DNA of 64,000 nucleotides from Rhodanobacteraceae bacterium ZG21-1. Lineage in GTDB: Bacteria; Pseudomonadota; Gammaproteobacteria; Xanthomonadales; Rhodanobacteraceae. Numbering within the stretch: position 1 is the stretch's first letter; each line of letters starts with the position of its first letter. Location of the stretch: NCBI GenBank assembly GCA_021390615.1, contig JAJEJU010000019.1, positions 55,137 to 119,136 on the forward strand, in the 5' to 3' direction. Below the pieces are notes generated by a model. The model was not told where the DNA came from, did not search any database, and saw nothing but the letters and a program-made list of their open reading frames with translations. Of the stretch, positions 60,778-64,000 are shown piece by piece. A program made the translations under genes and the position numbers.

Positions 60778-63297
60778 TCAAGCGGGTTCCTGCAGCCACG
60801 CGGCGAGGCCGCTGCGCAGCAGCGCCTGCCGCAGTTGTTCCTGCAGCGCGCTGCCCTCGCGCAGGTCGGCTTCGCTGACGTCGTGATGGAACGTGAGCAG
60901 TGCATCGCCTTGGCCGAGTCCATGCAGCTCGGCGACACGTTCGGCCAGCTGGGCGCTCTCCTGCGGCCGCAGCCGGGTCAGCGATTGGCGCAGGTCCGGC
61001 AGATGAGCGATGAATGAGGCTTCGTCCCAGGTCGTCAGGAAGTCGTCCAGGCTGCGCAGCAGTTCGGGCAGGCGCAGCAGCAGTTCGGGCGCCGCCGCCG
61101 TCACGCCGCCGAGATAGCGCACCGCATCGCGTGGCGTCGCGCCCGGCGCAAAACGCTGCCGCAGCGCAAGCTCGAAGCTGCGCTCGTCCCATTGGCCGTC
61201 GAGGTAGAGCAAGGCCGCGGCTGCGCCGCTGACCGCCGGCGAGATGGCGATGTCGCTGGCGAAGCGATCGAGCTGGGCCCAGAAAGGCGTCTGCTCGATC
61301 GCGGCCACGCCGTCCTCGCTCGCCAGGCCGGCCAGCAGTCTTGCGAGCTCGCGCAAGGACAGCAGCTGCCGCACCGCGCCCTCTTCGGCGCTTTCGTCGC
61401 CATGGCCGAGATCGGGCAACAGGAACAAGGCGGCTGGCCAGCAGCGTTCCAGCAGAGCAAGCAGCTGCGGATGCTGCTGCACGCCGAGCGGCTCGCGCGA
61501 GCGCCACAAAGTCATCAGGCGATGGCCGCAGTTGACCACCGACGCCAGCGAGGCGTCTTCGTCGAGATGGGCCGCCAGCATGGCGAACAATTGCGGCAAT
61601 CGCGCATGCAGGCCGATCAGGCAGGCGCGCAGCAGCAGCATGACCGCGGCGCCGGCGCTGCGCCCGCGGCCTTCCTGGGCGAGTGCGGCCTCTTCGCGAC
61701 GCAATTTGGCCAGGCACACCGCTTCCACACTGGCGCCGTCGGCGGCCAGTTCGATCAGGCGGGCTTCCACCAGCGGCGACCAGGCGGCCTGCCATTCTTC
61801 CAGCAGCAGATTGAGCCGACTGTTGCCGAGGAAATCCGGGCCCGACGTGCACTTCGCCAGACCGGCGTCGAGATAGGCCATGGCATGGAAATAGCGGCTG
61901 CGTTCGCGATGCCGGGGTTTGCGGTAAAGATCCAGCCGGACCTGGCGCGGTGTGCTGTCGTCCAGCCGCACGCCGGCCGCGCGCGCCAGGCGCCGCGCAT
62001 CTTCCAGCAAGGGCGGCGAACCGGCCGAGGGCGGCACGTCGCCGATGCGGGTACCGCCCAGGAAACGCCGCAGCTCGGCGTTGAAGCCGCGGGTGCCCTC
62101 GTCCGCCGCGCCTTTGATGAAGCAGGAGCGGATGGCGTCGAGCAGATCCTGGCGGCCCGGCCCGGCATGGCCGCGCAGCACCGCCAGCCGCTGCGCCTGC
62201 ACGGCGGCAGCCTGCACCGAGGCAGTGGACGCCGCATCGACCTGATCGCCGGCGCGCGTCGCCTGGGCGAAGCGGGTCAGGCAATCGATCGCGACGGAAG
62301 CGAACGGCGAGTTCGGGTCCGGATGCGGCACCTCGCGCTCGAATTGCTCCCAGACGCGCTGGTAATAGTCCGGCGACGGCATGCCCGCGGCATAGCCGTT
62401 GAGCGCATCGAGCCGCTCGAAGCTGTAGCGGATCAGCCAGGCGCCGGTCTCTTCGTTGCCGTTACCGCCTGGCGTCACGGGCTCGGCCTGAGCCCAGCGC
62501 GCGAGGATTTCCGACGTGTGGAAACCACCGGTGACCACCACGATCGGTCCCTGCACGGACTGCCGCCAGCGGCGCAGATGGCCGGCCATATGGCGCTCGC
62601 GCGGCAGGCTCGCTTCGGCTTCCAGCACCTCCGGTTCGTAGTCGAGGCGGGCCATGGCGCACCAGGCGAACACGTCGCCGAAGAAGCTGCGCCAGTCCTT
62701 CAGCAGGTCGGCATCGCGCAGTTCGAACAGACGGTCCCACAGTTCGTTGTGATCGACGCAGCCCAGTCGTGCGGCCATCGCGCCCAGATAGCGGCTGTGC
62801 GCGAGATGGCGTTCTTCCATCTGGCTGCGCGCCGCTTCGTCGTCGCCGTCGCCGCGCAGCCAGGCCTTGCTGCGCCAGGGCAGATCGATCAGGGCCACCT
62901 GCGCGCCCAGGGCGGCGCCTTCGCGCACCGCGATCCACTCGGGGCTGTAGTCGCAGAACGGGAAAAACGAGGAACGGACTTCCTGGCCGGGCTTTTCCTC
63001 GCCGCTCGCGTCCGATCCGCCGGCCTTGCGCGTGGTCTGGCAAAGCAGGGCGACCGGGGTACGTGTGCGTTCGTCGCGCAGCAAGGGCAGCAGATGCTCG
63101 AGATCGTCGGGCCCTTCGACCAGCACCGCTGCCGGCCGCACTTCGCGCAGCAGATGGCGCAGCGCGAAGGCGCAGGCGGGGCTGTGATGGCGAATCGGCA
63201 CGAAGTACAGCTCGTGCTCGCCGAACAGGTGCGCGCGTGCCTCGGCTACCGTTTCGGGTAGCGCGACTGCGGTGGTGGCGTCGTCGCCTACTGCCAT
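60778..63297 (-). CDS. DUF5682 protein of a MoxR-type system
   Basis: A large 839-residue protein. The N-terminal part has the patterns RHHSP (residues 36-40), EGPDD (61-65), 'FPFCDYSPEW' near 112, 'ALGAQVALIDLPWRSKAW' near 130 and TGGFHT (256-261), which recall the His/Glu catalytic pockets of TraB/TIKI and EreA/ChaN-like proteins, so I infer a possible metal-dependent hydrolase domain. The rest is helical without a motif that I recognise. Its ATG overlaps the stop of the upstream MoxR-type ATPase by 10 bp. DUF5682, MoxR AAA, VWA and SWIM/WGR proteins are commonly found together, possibly acting as a chaperone or conflict complex. Confidence 0.75.
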   Translation of the reverse strand: MAVGDDATTAVALPETVAEARAHLFGEHELYFVPIRHHSPACAFALRHLLREVRPAAVLVEGPDDLEHLLPLLRDERTRTPVALLCQTTRKAGGSDASGEEKPGQEVRSSFFPFCDYSPEWIAVREGAALGAQVALIDLPWRSKAWLRGDGDDEAARSQMEERHLAHSRYLGAMAARLGCVDHNELWDRLFELRDADLLKDWRSFFGDVFAWCAMARLDYEPEVLEAEASLPRERHMAGHLRRWRQSVQGPIVVVTGGFHTSEILARWAQAEPVTPGGNGNEETGAWLIRYSFERLDALNGYAAGMPSPDYYQRVWEQFEREVPHPDPNSPFASVAIDCLTRFAQATRAGDQVDAASTASVQAAAVQAQRLAVLRGHAGPGRQDLLDAIRSCFIKGAADEGTRGFNAELRRFLGGTRIGDVPPSAGSPPLLEDARRLARAAGVRLDDSTPRQVRLDLYRKPRHRERSRYFHAMAYLDAGLAKCTSGPDFLGNSRLNLLLEEWQAAWSPLVEARLIELAADGASVEAVCLAKLRREEAALAQEGRGRSAGAAVMLLLRACLIGLHARLPQLFAMLAAHLDEDASLASVVNCGHRLMTLWRSREPLGVQQHPQLLALLERCWPAALFLLPDLGHGDESAEEGAVRQLLSLRELARLLAGLASEDGVAAIEQTPFWAQLDRFASDIAISPAVSGAAAALLYLDGQWDERSFELALRQRFAPGATPRDAVRYLGGVTAAAPELLLRLPELLRSLDDFLTTWDEASFIAHLPDLRQSLTRLRPQESAQLAERVAELHGLGQGDALLTFHHDVSEADLREGSALQEQLRQALLRSGLAAWLQEPA

Positions 63298-64000
63298 AGG
63301 GTGCGCGCTGCCTCGTGAAACTGTTTCCACTGGGCATCGCGCTTGCCGCGCTCGCGCACCACCGTATCGAAGTAGTGGCGCACCCGCTTGGCGTCGTCGC
63401 TGCTGTCCTTCAGCACCACGCCATGCAACTGGCCGGCAATCTCGCGCGGGGTCAGCTCGCCGCCGTTGAAGTGCCGCGCCTGCAGCGCCGCGGCATAGGC
63501 CACGTTGACTGCTTCGGCGGTGGACATCACCGCGTCCAGCCGCTTGATCGCCGCGCCGTCCTGGGTCTGGCCGGCGCGCAGTTCCTGGAACGCGGTGACC
63601 AGCAGGGCCACCACGTCGCGTGGCACCTCGACCTTGGCTTCGCCGTCGGCGAGCTCGCGCTGCAACTGGGCCATCACCAGCTCGACTTCGAAGTCGTGGT
63701 CGCGGATCGGCCGCACCGTCTCGAAGTTGAAGCGGCGCTTCAGCGCGGAGGACATTTCATGCACGCCGCGGTCGCGCAGGTTGGCGGTGGCGATGACGTT
63801 GAAGCCGCGCTGCGCGAACAGGCGCGCGTCGTCGCCCAGCTCGGGCACCATCAGCTGCTTGTCGCTCATCAGCGAGATCAGCACGTCCTGGATCTCGGGC
63901 GGACAGCGGGTGATTTCCTCGAAGCGCACCAGCTTGCCGGCGCGCATGGCCTGATAGATCGGCGACGGCACTAGGGCGCGCTGGCTGGGACCTTCGGCCA
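63288..64000 (-). CDS. MoxR-family AAA ATPase, C-terminal part
   Basis: The 5' end is outside the window; 237 residues remain. 'GKLVRFEEITRCPPEIQDVL' is the Walker B region with the MoxR-typical 'FEEI' in place of DE, then 'NVIATANLRDRGVHEMSSAL' (sensor 1) and 'KRRFNFETVRPI' with the arginine finger. The remaining C-terminal lid domain ends 'QFHEAARTLWQ'. The P-loop should lie upstream, beyond the edge. The stop overlaps the DUF5682 start. MoxR ATPases act as chaperones for VWA partners, and the set probably continues leftwards on the minus strand outside the window. Confidence 0.85.
   Translation of the reverse strand, partial: AEGPSQRALVPSPIYQAMRAGKLVRFEEITRCPPEIQDVLISLMSDKQLMVPELGDDARLFAQRGFNVIATANLRDRGVHEMSSALKRRFNFETVRPIRDHDFEVELVMAQLQRELADGEAKVEVPRDVVALLVTAFQELRAGQTQDGAAIKRLDAVMSTAEAVNVAYAAALQARHFNGGELTPREIAGQLHGVVLKDSSDDAKRVRHYFDTVVRERGKRDAQWKQFHEAARTLWQ

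Noticed and set aside
61192-63261. A 689-codon plus-strand frame across DUF5682
   Set aside because: Antisense shadow of a coupled, motif-bearing gene.

Overview
The window is high-GC, densely packed bacterial chromosome with about 60 protein-coding genes and no recognisable rRNA, tRNA, insertion sequence, prophage or CRISPR array. Gene content (rsmG-parA-parB, divergent speE/speA, argS-SPOR, radC next to coaBC-dut-algC, pyrE, two exonuclease III paralogues, an Oar-like TonB-dependent receptor beside a sugar ABC importer) points to a gammaproteobacterium of the Xanthomonadales/Lysobacterales, most likely Rhodanobacteraceae (Dyella, Rhodanobacter, Luteibacter, Frateuria type). That placement is inference from gene families and neighbourhoods, not from a database search.

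Layout. 1-11 kb: the start of a cyclic-nucleotide-domain protein (cut by the edge), oligopeptidase A, an orphan Imm51-type immunity protein, xthA with a YgfB-family gene, two uncharacterised membrane proteins, pirin and gluconokinase. 11.4-20.3 kb, minus strand: LacI regulator, TonB-dependent receptor, glycoamylase-like (GH144-type) hydrolase, sugar-binding lipoprotein and two permeases, together a glucan capture, cleavage and uptake locus. 20.7-27.1 kb: SPFH protein, rsmG, parAB, a YjbR protein, a GT2 glycosyltransferase with a decayed inverted copy of part of itself about 770 bp away, and a DUF1697 protein. 27.1-36.2 kb: thiolase, repeat-rich noncoding DNA with a large inverted repeat, then a minus-strand series of phospholipase-D lipoprotein, YceI protein (apparent CTG start), SixA-like phosphatase, a ParA-like ATPase and speE.

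36.4-47.7 kb: speA, a 3-hydroxybutyrate dehydrogenase / acetoacetate decarboxylase / patatin cluster, truncated haemoglobin plus ABM monooxygenase divergent from an HxlR regulator, several small oxidoreductase or metal-binding proteins, then argS and a SPOR protein. 47.7-48.4 kb is a gene-free, locally AT-rich stretch with DnaA-box-like sites, spaced direct repeats and a strong plus-strand terminator that ends no known gene. This is the most intriguing noncoding region of the window.

48.4-64 kb: radC, coaBC-dut-algC (the last fused to a membrane and periplasmic domain), a DUF4124 protein, pyrE, a GNAT acetyltransferase, a second exonuclease III, then a cell-wall turnover group (AmpG-like permease, AnmK, MepM-like peptidase) with a small ribbon-helix-helix regulator. 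The right edge holds DUF5682 overlapping a truncated MoxR-type AAA ATPase, which belong to a larger ATPase/VWA-type system continuing outside the window.
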